A DNA stretch of 64,000 nucleotides from SXTU01 sp964496695 (GCA_964496695.1 CAZCBE010000021.1:1-64000), one strand, 5' to 3'. Counted from the stretch's first letter, positions 8,983 to 17,066 are shown. The notes: a model not told the origin generated them from the sequence alone. A program made the numbers and translations.

Positions 8983-9945
8983 ATGCAACGCATCCTCCGA
9001 GACCAAGCCCGCAAGTTCGCGCTCGACTGGCGCGAGGAACCACAGCTCCGCGTCCAGCCGGGCGAGTCGTTTGAAATGGAGACGTGGGATGCCTCGTCCG
9101 GGTTTTTCAAGACGGAGGCGGACAAGGCCATCCCGGGCAACCGGCCGGGCTTCGACCGCATTCCGGCGATGGCGAACCCGGTGGGCGGGCCGGTGTATGT
9201 CGAGGGTGCGGAGCGGGGCGATACGTTGGTCGTCCACATCGAGGAAATCCTCGTGGCGGACTACTCGTGGATTGCCATCGGACCGAAGCGCGGGCCGCTG
9301 GGCGAGTCCACGCGCTGGCCGGAACTGAGCGGCGAATACACGACCAAGATTCTCCGGCACACGCCCGGCCCGAGCGGCACGATGCGCGATGGCACGGTGC
9401 ATTTCAGCGACCGCATTTCGTGGCCGATCACCCCGTTCATCGGCACGCTGGGCACTGCGCCGGACCGCGAGGTTTGCACGAGCATTGACGGGCAGGGCGA
9501 GTGGGGCGGCAACCTCGACATCCGCGACGTGGCCCCCGGGAACAAGATTTACCTGCCGGTGCATCACGCGGGGGCGCGGTTTTATCTGGGGGACGTGCAT
9601 GCCAGCCAGGGGGACACGGAGTTCACCGGCACGGCGGCGGAGACATGCTCGACGGTGCGGCTGCGCTTCGAGGTGCTGAAGGGGAAGAAGATTCCCTGGC
9701 TGCGCATCGAGAAGCCGGATGCGCTCATTGCCGTTCACGCCGCGAAACCGCTCGAGGAAGCGGTGAAGACGGCGACGTTTCACCTGATGGACTGGATCAT
9801 CCGCGAACATGGCTTCACGCCCTCGGACGCCTACTGCCTGGTCAGCACCTGCCCGGACTTCCGCATCAACGTGTATCAGATGTGCAACATCGCAAAGCTG
9901 AACTATGTGGCGGGGGCGGAGATCCCGAAGAAGTATCTGGGGTAG
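8983..9945 (+). CDS. Acetamidase/formamidase family protein
   Basis: 320-residue cytosolic metal-dependent amidohydrolase of the FmdA/AmdA family, which hydrolyses short amides to ammonia and the acid. Family features seen are RVQPGESFEMETWDAS at the start, NPVGGPVYVEGAERGDTLVVHIEEI (beta-rich core), ITPFIGTLGTAPDREVCTS and WGGNLDIRDVAPGNKIYLPVHHAGARFYLGDVHASQGDTE. The histidines and acidic residues of this last block are the probable metal site. Length is typical of the shorter members. The gene stands alone on its strand, with a palindromic element after its stop. Confidence 0.9.
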   Translation: MQRILRDQARKFALDWREEPQLRVQPGESFEMETWDASSGFFKTEADKAIPGNRPGFDRIPAMANPVGGPVYVEGAERGDTLVVHIEEILVADYSWIAIGPKRGPLGESTRWPELSGEYTTKILRHTPGPSGTMRDGTVHFSDRISWPITPFIGTLGTAPDREVCTSIDGQGEWGGNLDIRDVAPGNKIYLPVHHAGARFYLGDVHASQGDTEFTGTAAETCSTVRLRFEVLKGKKIPWLRIEKPDALIAVHAAKPLEEAVKTATFHLMDWIIREHGFTPSDAYCLVSTCPDFRINVYQMCNIAKLNYVAGAEIPKKYLG

Positions 9946-9970
9946 GGGAGGGGAGGGGGACGAAGGGAGT

Positions 9971-10047
9971 ATTGGAGTGGTGGAGTAATGGAGTGCTGAC
10001 GACACGGGCTTTTCCAACACTCCAGTGCTCCACTACTCCATCACTCC
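9971..10047. repeat. Palindromic element between convergent genes
   Basis: Imperfect inverted arms at about 9971-9998 and 10016-10047, made of repeating ggagtg/ggagta words on one side and their complements on the other. It lies between the convergent formamidase and rhomboid genes, so its transcript could fold into a long hairpin and serve as a bidirectional terminator. Confidence 0.7.
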
Positions 10048-10057
10048 GCTCCTCCCC

Positions 10058-10963
10058 TCAGTTCTTCTTCGCCATTACGGCGCGGGCTTTCTCCAGGATC
10101 TTCCGTTCGCGGTCGGTGAGACTGTGGATGCCGTGGGCGGAAATCTTGTCGAGGATGGGGTCCACCTCCTTGCTGATGAAATCGTCGTTGGCGGCTTCGG
10201 TCGTGGCCAGGCCAGGGCGCCGCAACTCAATGATGCCGCCTGCAGAATCCGACCGGGCACCGACCGATTCAGCATTGCGAGTTGGACGGCTGCGGCGAGA
10301 GGTCAGAAAGCCGTCCCAGTTGAACAGTTTCGCCACCGGGAAATCATCGCTGGCTTCGAGCTTGCGGCGGGCGTAGCCGATACCAAAGAGCAGGCCGCCA
10401 AGATGGGCCGCTCCCGAAACTCCTCCGAATGGGAACACGATGCCGAACACGGCCAAGCCCAGCAAGAACCAGAGCACCACGCTGGCGCGCAGGCGGACTG
10501 GAAAGAACAGGAATATGAAACACATCTCCCGCCACGGATTCAAAGTTGCGTAAGCGCCGAGCAGTGCGAGGACACCGCCCGAGGCTCCGATGACGCCAAC
10601 CGCGCCATGCTGAGGGAGAAAGGTTGTCCCCAGGTGGAAAACTCCGCCGAGGAGCCCTCCTAGAAAGAACAGGCGCAGCAAATGCCGACGGCCATAGGCC
10701 TCCTCAATTGCCATGCCCATGAAGTAAAGCGCAAGGCAGTTGAAAAGCACATGCCACGGCCAAGGGCAGGCGTGGACGAATTGAAAGGTAACCAGCCGCC
10801 AAACTTGTCCGCTGAACAGCTCTCCGCGTTGCAATCCCAGCACTTCGGCGAGATCGAGTCGGAAAAATGTAAGCAGAATCGCCTGGATCAGAAAGACGCT
10901 TACCAGTGCGGCGATCAGATAGAACGTGGTCGTCCGGCGGAAGGAACCTTCCGTGGAGCGCAT
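10058..10963 (-). CDS. Rhomboid family intramembrane serine protease
   Basis: 301 residues with about six membrane segments. The rhomboid dyad is visible: Ser128 in GVIGASGGVLALLGAYA (GxSG motif, TM4) and His187 in GVSGAAHLGGLLFG (TM6). The HVLFNCLALYFMG segment matches the TM2 HxxxN motif of the family. A soluble tail of about 100 residues ends in a short helical region (DPILDKISAHGIHSLTDRERKILEKARAVM) seen at the C-terminus of many bacterial rhomboids. The start at 10963 gives a short cytosolic N-terminus before TM1. It is divergent from the universal stress gene. Substrates unknown. Confidence 0.92.
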   Translation of the reverse strand: MRSTEGSFRRTTTFYLIAALVSVFLIQAILLTFFRLDLAEVLGLQRGELFSGQVWRLVTFQFVHACPWPWHVLFNCLALYFMGMAIEEAYGRRHLLRLFFLGGLLGGVFHLGTTFLPQHGAVGVIGASGGVLALLGAYATLNPWREMCFIFLFFPVRLRASVVLWFLLGLAVFGIVFPFGGVSGAAHLGGLLFGIGYARRKLEASDDFPVAKLFNWDGFLTSRRSRPTRNAESVGARSDSAGGIIELRRPGLATTEAANDDFISKEVDPILDKISAHGIHSLTDRERKILEKARAVMAKKN

Positions 10964-11081
10964 GTAATCCCGGTCATCAAGCACGGGCGGCAACCTACCG
11001 GCGGTCCGGGCACATTTCAACGGGGGATTTCCCTGTCCTGCCTTGCTCCGTTCGCCGCAAAGAACAGCCAGTCCTTGCCAA

Positions 11082-11102
11082 GGTGGGTCTAGCGGACCCA
11101 CC
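11082..11102. other. Small hairpin in the rhomboid/usp divergent region
   Basis: A perfect short stem, tgggtc and gaccca separated by tagcg, lies midway between the divergent rhomboid and universal stress genes. The symmetry would suit an operator, but no promoter can be placed with confidence. Confidence 0.3.
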
Positions 11103-11170
11103 CGTGCGCTACTATGTTGTCCCTGTGAAAGTCAACTCGCTTCACACCATCGCCCGGGCTGCGGACGGAT

Positions 11171-11228
11171 GCCGCGGGGGAGCCCGATGGGCTGGTGCAG
11201 AAGCCCTAAACCAACCGCCTCGCGCGGC
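11171..11228 (+). promoter_or_regulatory. Structured leader upstream of the universal stress gene
   Basis: An outer stem pairs gccgcg (11171-11176) with cgcggc (11223-11228). Inside it gggct at 11189-11193 can pair either with agccc at 11181-11185 or with agccc at 11202-11206; the two hairpins exclude each other, as in switching leaders. It ends 15 bp before the start codon. It does not match a riboswitch class I know. Confidence 0.3.
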
Positions 11229-11243
11229 AACGAAAGAACAGCC

Positions 11244-11780
11244 ATGAAAATCAAACCTTCCAATGGTGGGGTGATCGTCGAACTCGGGGCGCAGGAAGCC
11301 GGCCTGCCGGACAAGTCCTCGCCTTTTTGCATCCAGAAGATCCTCGTCCCGGTGGACTTCTCCGAATGTTCACGCAAGGCACTTCGCTATGCGATTCCCT
11401 TTGCGAAACAGTTCGGAGCCAGCCTGACCCTGCTGTTTGTCACCCAGATCAATTATGCCGTCGGGGAGTTTGGCATGGTGGACTCGCCGCTGCTGGAGGT
11501 GCAGGTGCGGGAGGCGGCCGAGCAATCACTGGACAAGCTCATGGCCGAGGAAATCGGCAACGCGGTGCCCGCCAGCCGGGCGATGCGCATCGGCCGGCCG
11601 GCCACGGAGATCGCGGCGGCGGCGAAGGAACTCGACGCCGACCTGATCATCATCTCCACCCACGGCCACACGGGCCTCAAGCATGTGTTCCTCGGCAGCG
11701 TGACGGAAAACGTCGCCCGCGTGGCCCCGTGTCCGGTGCTGGTGGTGCGCGAAGAGGAGCATGAGTTCCTCCGGGATTGA
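11244..11780 (+). CDS. Universal stress protein, UspA family
   Basis: 178-residue cytosolic protein with one Usp domain (about residues 30-175). It begins KILVPVDFSECSRKALRYAIPFAKQFGASLTLLFV and ends with the ATP-binding style loop ISTHGHTGLKHVFLGSVTENVARVAPCPVLVVR (G-x2-G-x9-G-S/T pattern), so it is of the nucleotide-binding subgroup. Start ATG 11244 is chosen because Usp similarity begins soon after and the upstream frame is low complexity. It is convergent with the next gene, with a hairpin between them. Confidence 0.92.
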   Translation: MKIKPSNGGVIVELGAQEAGLPDKSSPFCIQKILVPVDFSECSRKALRYAIPFAKQFGASLTLLFVTQINYAVGEFGMVDSPLLEVQVREAAEQSLDKLMAEEIGNAVPASRAMRIGRPATEIAAAAKELDADLIIISTHGHTGLKHVFLGSVTENVARVAPCPVLVVREEEHEFLRD

Positions 11781-11811
11781 ACGTGCTCACACGCACCGGC
11801 TCCAGTCTGAA

Positions 11812-11831
11812 CGCCGAGCAAGTGCTCGGCG
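11812..11831. terminator. Hairpin between convergent genes
   Basis: cgccgagca and tgctcggcg form a 9-bp perfect stem with a two-base gap. It sits between the convergent universal stress gene and the 110-residue hypothetical gene. There is no U-tract, so it may be a repeat arm used as a terminator. Confidence 0.45.
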
Positions 11832-11839
11832 CTCCGGGG

Positions 11840-12172
11840 TCAGCCGCGGATGGTGAAGACCATGCCGTCGGGAAGGGTGAAGATGTAGTCGGCGGGAGCC
11901 TGGCCTACGATTCTTACGGTCACGGCGGTGCCGTCCACATCGGTGATCTGCAAGCCTACCTCGCCGGAGCCTTGGCCGAAAATGAACTGGAGGAGGACAG
12001 CGTCATCGTCGAGCGGGTCCACGACCTGCGCGCCTTCGTTGCCGCGCGGCAGGATGGTATCCCCATCGCAGATCTCGGGCTGGGCTTCCGTGGCGAGCCG
12101 GGACCGGCCATCGGCGGATACGATGGTGGTGTTGGTGCAATCGAGGAAGACCAGTTTGAGATTGGCTTTCAT
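11840..12172 (-). CDS. Hypothetical protein, 110 residues
   Basis: Not recognised. The frame encodes a balanced, soluble sequence with beta-strand character (LKLVFLDCTNTTIVSADGR, then DAVLLQFIFGQGSGEVGLQITDVDGTAVTVRIVG). There is no signal peptide or membrane segment. The opposite-strand frame over the same region has a far less natural composition. No clear ribosome binding site is visible before ATG 12172. It stands alone, convergent with the universal stress gene. Confidence 0.55.
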   Translation of the reverse strand: MKANLKLVFLDCTNTTIVSADGRSRLATEAQPEICDGDTILPRGNEGAQVVDPLDDDAVLLQFIFGQGSGEVGLQITDVDGTAVTVRIVGQAPADYIFTLPDGMVFTIRG

Positions 12173-12767
12173 GAGCGGGCGGCTTCGCGGTCTGGAGTCG
12201 GTGTTTGGGTGTGAGAGAAAGGTCGCGTCGGCGGGCAGGAGCTGGCAAGCCGAAAGCTCTGCCCGACAGGCTTAATTCAGAATTCCCCCCGCGGACAGCT
12301 CCGCCCGGGGCGCATCTCAGTTGCTTGCCATCTCATTGGCACCGGGCTCCGCTTGGTGCGAGAGCGAAGCAGAGGCAAGCCGCTTCAATGGCTTGGGCGG
12401 CCTGATGCAGCAGGCACCATGGCCTGGCGCACGCCAAAGTCGGACTTGATGGCCACCGTCTCCGGCAGCGCGGAGCGTCGGGAGTGCGGCGTATTTCACC
12501 GCCGCGTTCGGTTGGGCGCACGGCGAGGGTGGCGAGGTGGCCAAGGCCGTGGCTGGAAAAGCGGTGCTGAAAGACACCGCACTCCAGACGCTGGCGCGAC
12601 TTCCACCGTCTTGGGTTTCCGCGAACGGTGCAGGTCTGAGAGTGGAATCGCCAAATGCAAGAAACGGGGATGCGCCCGCTTCGCCTGGCATCTGCTTTTT
12701 CCGCGTGCAGCGCGGGCGTTCTCCGTGTTTCATCTCCACCCCGGTGGCCCGGCTGCCGGAGTTTATT
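12173..12767. other. 595-bp intergenic region with repeats and no supported gene
   Basis: Contains a hairpin at about 12235-12268 (gggcaggagct pairing with agctctgccc) and the palindromic element at 12475-12591. The frame of lysS is open upstream to 12537, but that part only reads through the repeat. No credible gene seen. Confidence 0.6.
12475..12591. repeat. Palindromic element upstream of lysS
   Basis: The arm at 12475-12505 (gcgtcgggagtgcggcgtat and onward) is an imperfect inverted copy of 12561-12591 (…caccgcactccagacgc), with about 55 bp between. The arm core resembles the outer arm of the element at 4-192 (gagtgcgg followed by caccg). Confidence 0.7.
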
Positions 12768-14339
12768 ATGGAAGACACGAATTCGCTGATCGAACAACGC
12801 CGCGCCAAGCTCGCCTCGCTGCGCAGCAAGGGCATTGACCCGTTCCAGAACAAGTTCTCGCCCAGTGAGAGCTGCGCCGTTGCCCGGGGCAATTACACCG
12901 AGGGCCGCGCCGTGGCCGTTGCCGGGCGCATCACTGCGCACCGGGACATGGGCAAGTCCATGTTCATTGACGTGAAGGACCAGAGCGGGCGCATCCAGGC
13001 CTACGCCCAGAAGAATGTTCTCGGCGATGAGCAGTTCGACATCTTCCGGCATCTGGACCTGGGCGACTTCGTCGGCATCAAGGGCACGCTCTTCACCACG
13101 CGCACGGGCGAAATCTCCGTCAAGTGCGAGTCCTTCACCATTCTCGCGAAGGCCCTCCGTCCGCCACCGGCGAAGTGGCACGGGCTGGAGGACACGGAGA
13201 TCCGTTACCGTCAGCGCTACCTCGACTTGATTGCGAATGATGAAGTGAAGCGCGTCATGCTCCTGCGCAGCCAGGTGATCCGCGAAATTCGCAACTTCCT
13301 CCATGGACGCGGCTACATCGAGGTCGAGACGCCGATGATGCAGGCGATTCCCGGCGGTGCGGCGGCGCGGCCTTTCATCACGAAGCACGAATCGCTTGGC
13401 TGCAACTTCTACCTGCGCATCGCGCTGGAGCTTTACCTCAAGCGCCTGCTGGTGGGCGGCGTGGACAAGGTCTTCGAGATCGGCCGGAACTTCCGCAACG
13501 AGGGACTCTCCCGGAAGCACAACCCGGAGTTCACCATGCTCGAAGCCTACGAGGCCTACGGCGACTACGAAACGATGATGGATTTGGTGCAGGGGATGGT
13601 CTGCCATGTGTCGCAGGAGGTGCTGGATACGCTCGTGATCGAACACAAGGATGCGGAGGGCAAGGTGACCAAGACGATCAATCTCACCCCGCCGTGGAAC
13701 CGCGTCCGCTACAAGGATTTGGTGAAACAGGTCGCGGGCGCTGATTGGTTCGACCTGACTACCAAGGAGCGTCGTCTGAGGGCTTACTCACTTGGAATCG
13801 ACATTGGCCAAAAAGGCCCGTGCGCACCGGTAGAATTGCAAGACGCGATGAAGGGTGCTTGGAAGACTCTCACTGAAGAGGAAAGAAAGGTGCTTTGGCT
13901 TCGCTTCGGCCTCGACCCTGACAAGCTCGAAACGCCATACGAAGACTTCGAGGTGACCGGAGCGGTCTTTGAGAAGCTCATCGAGCCGACCTTGATCCAG
14001 CCCACCTTCGTCACGCACCTGCCGAAGCAACTCGTCCCGTTGGCCAAGCTCTCGCCGGACGATCCCTCGACTGTTGAGGTCTTCGAGTGCTGCATCAACG
14101 GCCAGGAGATCGCGCCGGCCTACACCGAGCAAAACGATCCCATCGCCCAGCGCGACACACTGGAGCACCAGGCTGGTGGCGAGCAGCAGAAGCTGGATGA
14201 AGACTTTCTCGTGGCGCTCGAACACGGGATGCCCCCGGCCGGCGGCATGGGCATGGGCATTGACCGCCTGTGCATGATGCTGCTCGGCCAGGAGAGCATC
14301 CGGGATGTGATCCTGTTTCCGCAGTTGAAGCCGAAGTGA
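12768..14339 (+). CDS. lysS: Lysyl-tRNA synthetase, class II
   Basis: Charges tRNA-Lys with lysine. 523 residues: an N-terminal OB-fold anticodon-binding domain (about 40-150, VAVAGRITAHRDMGKSMFIDVKD) and a class II catalytic core with motif 2 around EIGRNFRNEGLSRKHNPEFTMLEAYEAY and motif 3 GGMGMGIDRLCMML. The ATG at 12768 starts where family similarity begins. A segment of about 45 residues (roughly 13790-13950) absent from usual LysRS sits before EPTLIQPTFV and has more A/T-rich codons than its flanks. The last five sense codons (QLKPK) recur as a 15-bp direct repeat 1031 bp downstream, with a lower-GC gene between. Confidence 0.96.
   Translation: MEDTNSLIEQRRAKLASLRSKGIDPFQNKFSPSESCAVARGNYTEGRAVAVAGRITAHRDMGKSMFIDVKDQSGRIQAYAQKNVLGDEQFDIFRHLDLGDFVGIKGTLFTTRTGEISVKCESFTILAKALRPPPAKWHGLEDTEIRYRQRYLDLIANDEVKRVMLLRSQVIREIRNFLHGRGYIEVETPMMQAIPGGAAARPFITKHESLGCNFYLRIALELYLKRLLVGGVDKVFEIGRNFRNEGLSRKHNPEFTMLEAYEAYGDYETMMDLVQGMVCHVSQEVLDTLVIEHKDAEGKVTKTINLTPPWNRVRYKDLVKQVAGADWFDLTTKERRLRAYSLGIDIGQKGPCAPVELQDAMKGAWKTLTEEERKVLWLRFGLDPDKLETPYEDFEVTGAVFEKLIEPTLIQPTFVTHLPKQLVPLAKLSPDDPSTVEVFECCINGQEIAPAYTEQNDPIAQRDTLEHQAGGEQQKLDEDFLVALEHGMPPAGGMGMGIDRLCMMLLGQESIRDVILFPQLKPK
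14322..14336 (+). repeat. 15-bp direct repeat, left copy (3' end of lysS)
   Basis: cagttgaagccgaag, in frame as QLKPK and followed directly by the present lysS stop TGA. It is identical to 15353-15367. Confidence 0.85.
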
Positions 14340-14357
14340 CCCACGGAAACTCAGCTA

Positions 14358-15341
14358 ATGCACCAAATCCAAGGCCGGTGTCCTATTTGCAGTCATAATC
14401 AGACTGCGATTTTTCAAGACGCATCGCGAGTGGAGTTCATTTGTTGGCGCTGCGGCAAATTCGCATCGTCTCCTTCGGTTCTGGCGCACAAGCTTGGCTT
14501 TTCGCCTCAGCAAATCGCTGTTGCCTCTGGTTGGCTTTCTGAAAATCAGGAAGCATTCCTTCCAGCGAAGCAACTGCGAGAGCTTGCGAGTTTAGGAACC
14601 CCGACCATTGGAGAAAAGGCCGACAAGATTTTACGCTTCTTTACAGAGTTGAATCCTCTTGTCGGGACTCAGTTTATTCTACAGAGCACCCCTGGTTACG
14701 GGCCGGCACAAGTGTTTCATAGTGGCCACCATGTGGAGGTGCCATTCTACCAACTTGTGGCGCGAGCATGGGCCGTAAACGAAATAGAAGCACACTACCT
14801 GCTGGGAGATTACCTCGTGCGTGAGCCTGGTCAGCTTGAGTCAAAGCACGGCGGGTTTCAAATTACCCCAAAGGGTTGGGCACGCCTTGATGCGCTTCGA
14901 AACGCCAATCCACAATCGAAGGTCGGCTTCATCGCCATGTGGTTTGACCCGCAGGTCACTGACGCCTGGAGGTCGATCGAACAGGGAATTGGCGCGGCAG
15001 GTTACCAGCCTCTCCGCATCGACCAGCGGCAGCACAATAACAAAATCGACGACGAGATCGTCGCCGCCATCCGAGGCAGCCGCTTCGTGGTCTCGGACTT
15101 CACAGGTCATCGGGGTGGAGTGTATTTCGAGGCAGGTTTCGCCATGGGATTGGGCATTCCGGTGATATGGCTTTGCCGAAAGGACGAACTCGAGAAAGCC
15201 CACTTCGACACGCGCCAATACAACTTCATTGTTTGGGAACAGGCCGGCCTTTCTGAATTAACCAAGGCGTTGAAGAACCGCATCGAAGCCACGATTGGTC
15301 GAGGGCCTGTCCCTGAAAGCAACAAAGTGTCCGTGATTTAA
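14358..15341 (+). CDS. Zinc-ribbon protein with C-terminal deoxyribosyltransferase/TIR-like domain
   Basis: 327 residues in three parts. Residues 8-32 form a zinc ribbon (Cys8, Cys11, Cys29, Cys32). Residues about 115-180 look like a winged helix ending in GGFQITPKGWARLDALR. Residues 188-320 resemble the nucleoside 2-deoxyribosyltransferase/TIR-like fold: KVGFIAMWFDPQV, GSRFVVSDFTGHRGGVYFEAG with candidate catalytic Glu258, then GLGIPVIWLCR. Related domains cleave N-glycosidic bonds of nucleotides and are used as effectors in phage defence. GC is visibly lower (about half) than the roughly two-thirds of its neighbours, and the gene lies between copies of a 15-bp direct repeat, both signs of transfer. 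Function as a defence effector is inference. Confidence 0.82.
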   Translation: MHQIQGRCPICSHNQTAIFQDASRVEFICWRCGKFASSPSVLAHKLGFSPQQIAVASGWLSENQEAFLPAKQLRELASLGTPTIGEKADKILRFFTELNPLVGTQFILQSTPGYGPAQVFHSGHHVEVPFYQLVARAWAVNEIEAHYLLGDYLVREPGQLESKHGGFQITPKGWARLDALRNANPQSKVGFIAMWFDPQVTDAWRSIEQGIGAAGYQPLRIDQRQHNNKIDDEIVAAIRGSRFVVSDFTGHRGGVYFEAGFAMGLGIPVIWLCRKDELEKAHFDTRQYNFIVWEQAGLSELTKALKNRIEATIGRGPVPESNKVSVI

Positions 15342-15352
15342 TTGCCTGTCCC

Positions 15353-15367
15353 CAGTTGAAGCCGAAG
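15353..15367 (+). repeat. 15-bp direct repeat, right copy (displaced lysS end)
   Basis: cagttgaagccgaag, identical to 14322-14336. Here it is followed by acg tag, so joining the flanks without the insert would read QLKPKT-stop: a displaced original lysS terminus. Confidence 0.85.
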
Positions 15368-15432
15368 ACGTAGCCGAGCGTCTGCGGTTTATTACCCGCA
15401 ACCATCGCTGACGCGAACAACCAGCCCAAAAT

Positions 15433-16170
15433 ATGTCTGCCGCCTCCGATGAGCCTGCTGTGCTGACTCCGATACTACAACGGCGGGCCGAGATCCTTTC
15501 GGAACTGCTGACCAAGCTGACGACGCAGCGAACGCTGGGCGACATCACCAATGCGGTGAAGCTAGCGGTGAGGAGCGGAGCCGAGGCGCAGGGCATGGCC
15601 TTTGTCCTGCGGGATGGGGAGCAGTGCTTCTATCTGGACGAGGATGCGATGGCCCCTTTGTGGAAGGGGCAGCGGTTTCCACTCTCCGCCTGCGTCAGCG
15701 GTTGGGCCATGACGCACCGCACGCCGGTGGTCATCCCGGATGTGTCCGCCGATGAACGGGTGCCACAGGCCGCGTATCGTGCCACGTTCGTCAAAAGCAT
15801 GGTGATGGTGCCCATCCGGGGGCTGCGCTCGCTGGGCGCCATCGGGGCCTACTGGAGCCGGGCGCACGCTCCCGATGCCCAGACCGTGAGCTGGCTGCAG
15901 ACGGTGGCGGATGCCATCAGCCCGGTGTTTGAATTTTCCCTCGCCAAGGAGGACCACCGGACCGGACCAGAACTGGCTGCAGGGCAGGAGCGGGAGCTGG
16001 TCCGGGTGTGTGCGTGGACCCGGCAGGTGGAAATGGACGGCGTGTGGGTGCCGTTTGAAACGTTTCTGCGGCTGCGGTTCGGACTGGCGGTCACTCACAC
16101 GATCTCCGAGCAGGCCACGGCGGCGATGATGGAGGAGTTGAACCGGGTTGCCCCGCCGCCGAAAGCGTGA
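15433..16170 (+). CDS. GAF domain protein
   Basis: 245-residue soluble protein. Residues about 20-170 form a GAF domain: an N-terminal helix, AQGMAFVLRDGEQCFYLDED, FPLSACVSGWAMTHRTPVVIPDVSADERVPQAAYRATFVKSMVMVPI and LGAIGAYWSRAHAPDAQTVSWLQTVADAI. The C-terminal 75 residues have no clear domain and no kinase, cyclase or DNA-binding output is attached. It probably binds a small ligand or senses redox, and would need a partner to signal. The GAF gene lies just beyond the displaced lysS end, so it was probably the neighbour of lysS before the insertion. Confidence 0.85.
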   Translation: MSAASDEPAVLTPILQRRAEILSELLTKLTTQRTLGDITNAVKLAVRSGAEAQGMAFVLRDGEQCFYLDEDAMAPLWKGQRFPLSACVSGWAMTHRTPVVIPDVSADERVPQAAYRATFVKSMVMVPIRGLRSLGAIGAYWSRAHAPDAQTVSWLQTVADAISPVFEFSLAKEDHRTGPELAAGQERELVRVCAWTRQVEMDGVWVPFETFLRLRFGLAVTHTISEQATAAMMEELNRVAPPPKA

Positions 16171-16188
16171 TTGAGTGTCCGCCGACGC

Positions 16189-16986
16189 ATGAACTACTCC
16201 GCCCTGGCCTCGCTGGCCATCGCCCTGACCGCATTCGCCTGGCCGCTGGCTGCTGCCGAGGCGACCAAGAAACCGGTGCTGCTCTACAGCCGCTACTTCA
16301 ACGCCGTGGGCGAGACGCGCTACCAGCCCGACGGAAACTACAAAGAAGTGCTCACCCGGCTGCGCGGCGAATTCGAGGTCCGGGTCCATGCGGAGCCGCT
16401 CACGGCCAAGACGCTCGCCGGCGTGAACGTGGTGCTCATCGCCAATCCGAGTGACAAGGCCGCCGGGACCAACCCACCGCCGCATCATGTGGCCGCCGGG
16501 GACATCACCGTGCTCACCCAGTTCATCGAGCAGGGCGGCGGCCTGTTCGTGATGGGCAACCAGGAGAACCACAACTTTGAGTTCACGGACCTGAACCAGC
16601 TCATGGCACGGTTTGGCCTCCAGTTCGTGGACCGGCACACGGACATCAAGCTGCTCCCGCTGCCGAAGACAACGCCGGTTATCGGCGGGCTCAACTGGCT
16701 GTATTACTCGGGCGGCCAGGTGCTGCTCACCACGGGCCACGCCGCCCGTCCGCGCGCGCTCGTGAGCAATGACCTTGCCATCAAGCCCATCAACGGCCCG
16801 CGCAATGAACCCGGCTGCCTGCTCGCCGTCGCCGAGCCGGGCAAGGGCCGCGTGGTGTTCGTCACCGATGCCGGCTGGGTGACGGACGATTCGCTGGCGG
16901 GCAAGCCGATCGGCGAAGTGACCGTCAAGGGCGCGGACAACTGGGAGATCATGCGCCGCCTCAGCCGCTGGGCGGCAGGGCGCTGA
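16189..16986 (+). CDS. Secreted DUF4350/ThuA-like (glutamine amidotransferase-fold) protein
   Basis: 265 residues with a signal peptide (MNYSALASLAIALTAFAWPLAAA), which is why ATG 16189 is preferred over the TTG at 16171. The body looks like the class I glutamine amidotransferase-like fold of DUF4350/ThuA proteins: KPVLLYSRYFNAVGE, LAGVNVVLIANPSDKA, ITVLTQFIEQGGGLFVMGNQENHNF and GKGRVVFVTDAGWVTDDS. No nucleophilic cysteine is visible at the usual elbow, so enzymatic activity is doubtful. Only 18 bp after the GAF gene, perhaps co-transcribed. Confidence 0.7.
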   Translation: MNYSALASLAIALTAFAWPLAAAEATKKPVLLYSRYFNAVGETRYQPDGNYKEVLTRLRGEFEVRVHAEPLTAKTLAGVNVVLIANPSDKAAGTNPPPHHVAAGDITVLTQFIEQGGGLFVMGNQENHNFEFTDLNQLMARFGLQFVDRHTDIKLLPLPKTTPVIGGLNWLYYSGGQVLLTTGHAARPRALVSNDLAIKPINGPRNEPGCLLAVAEPGKGRVVFVTDAGWVTDDSLAGKPIGEVTVKGADNWEIMRRLSRWAAGR

Positions 16987-17066
16987 GGCCCGCTGTCGGC
17001 TCCGGGGTGACCTTGATTGAACATTTGAGCGGCGCAGGAATCCAACGCCGTTGACGGACAATTGCC

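Noticed and set aside
11171..11228. Known riboswitch (c-di-AMP, c-di-GMP or fluoride class)
   Set aside because: The conserved core motifs of these classes are not present; only alternative hairpins are visible.
11777..12214. Plus-strand frame of 145 residues overlapping the 110-residue hypothetical
   Set aside because: Starts in repeat-like sequence and lacks a natural composition; the minus frame is better.
13860..13930. Sigma-70 region 4-like string LTEEERKVLWLRFGLD inside lysS
   Set aside because: Short similarity without the rest of region 4; it is part of the LysRS frame.
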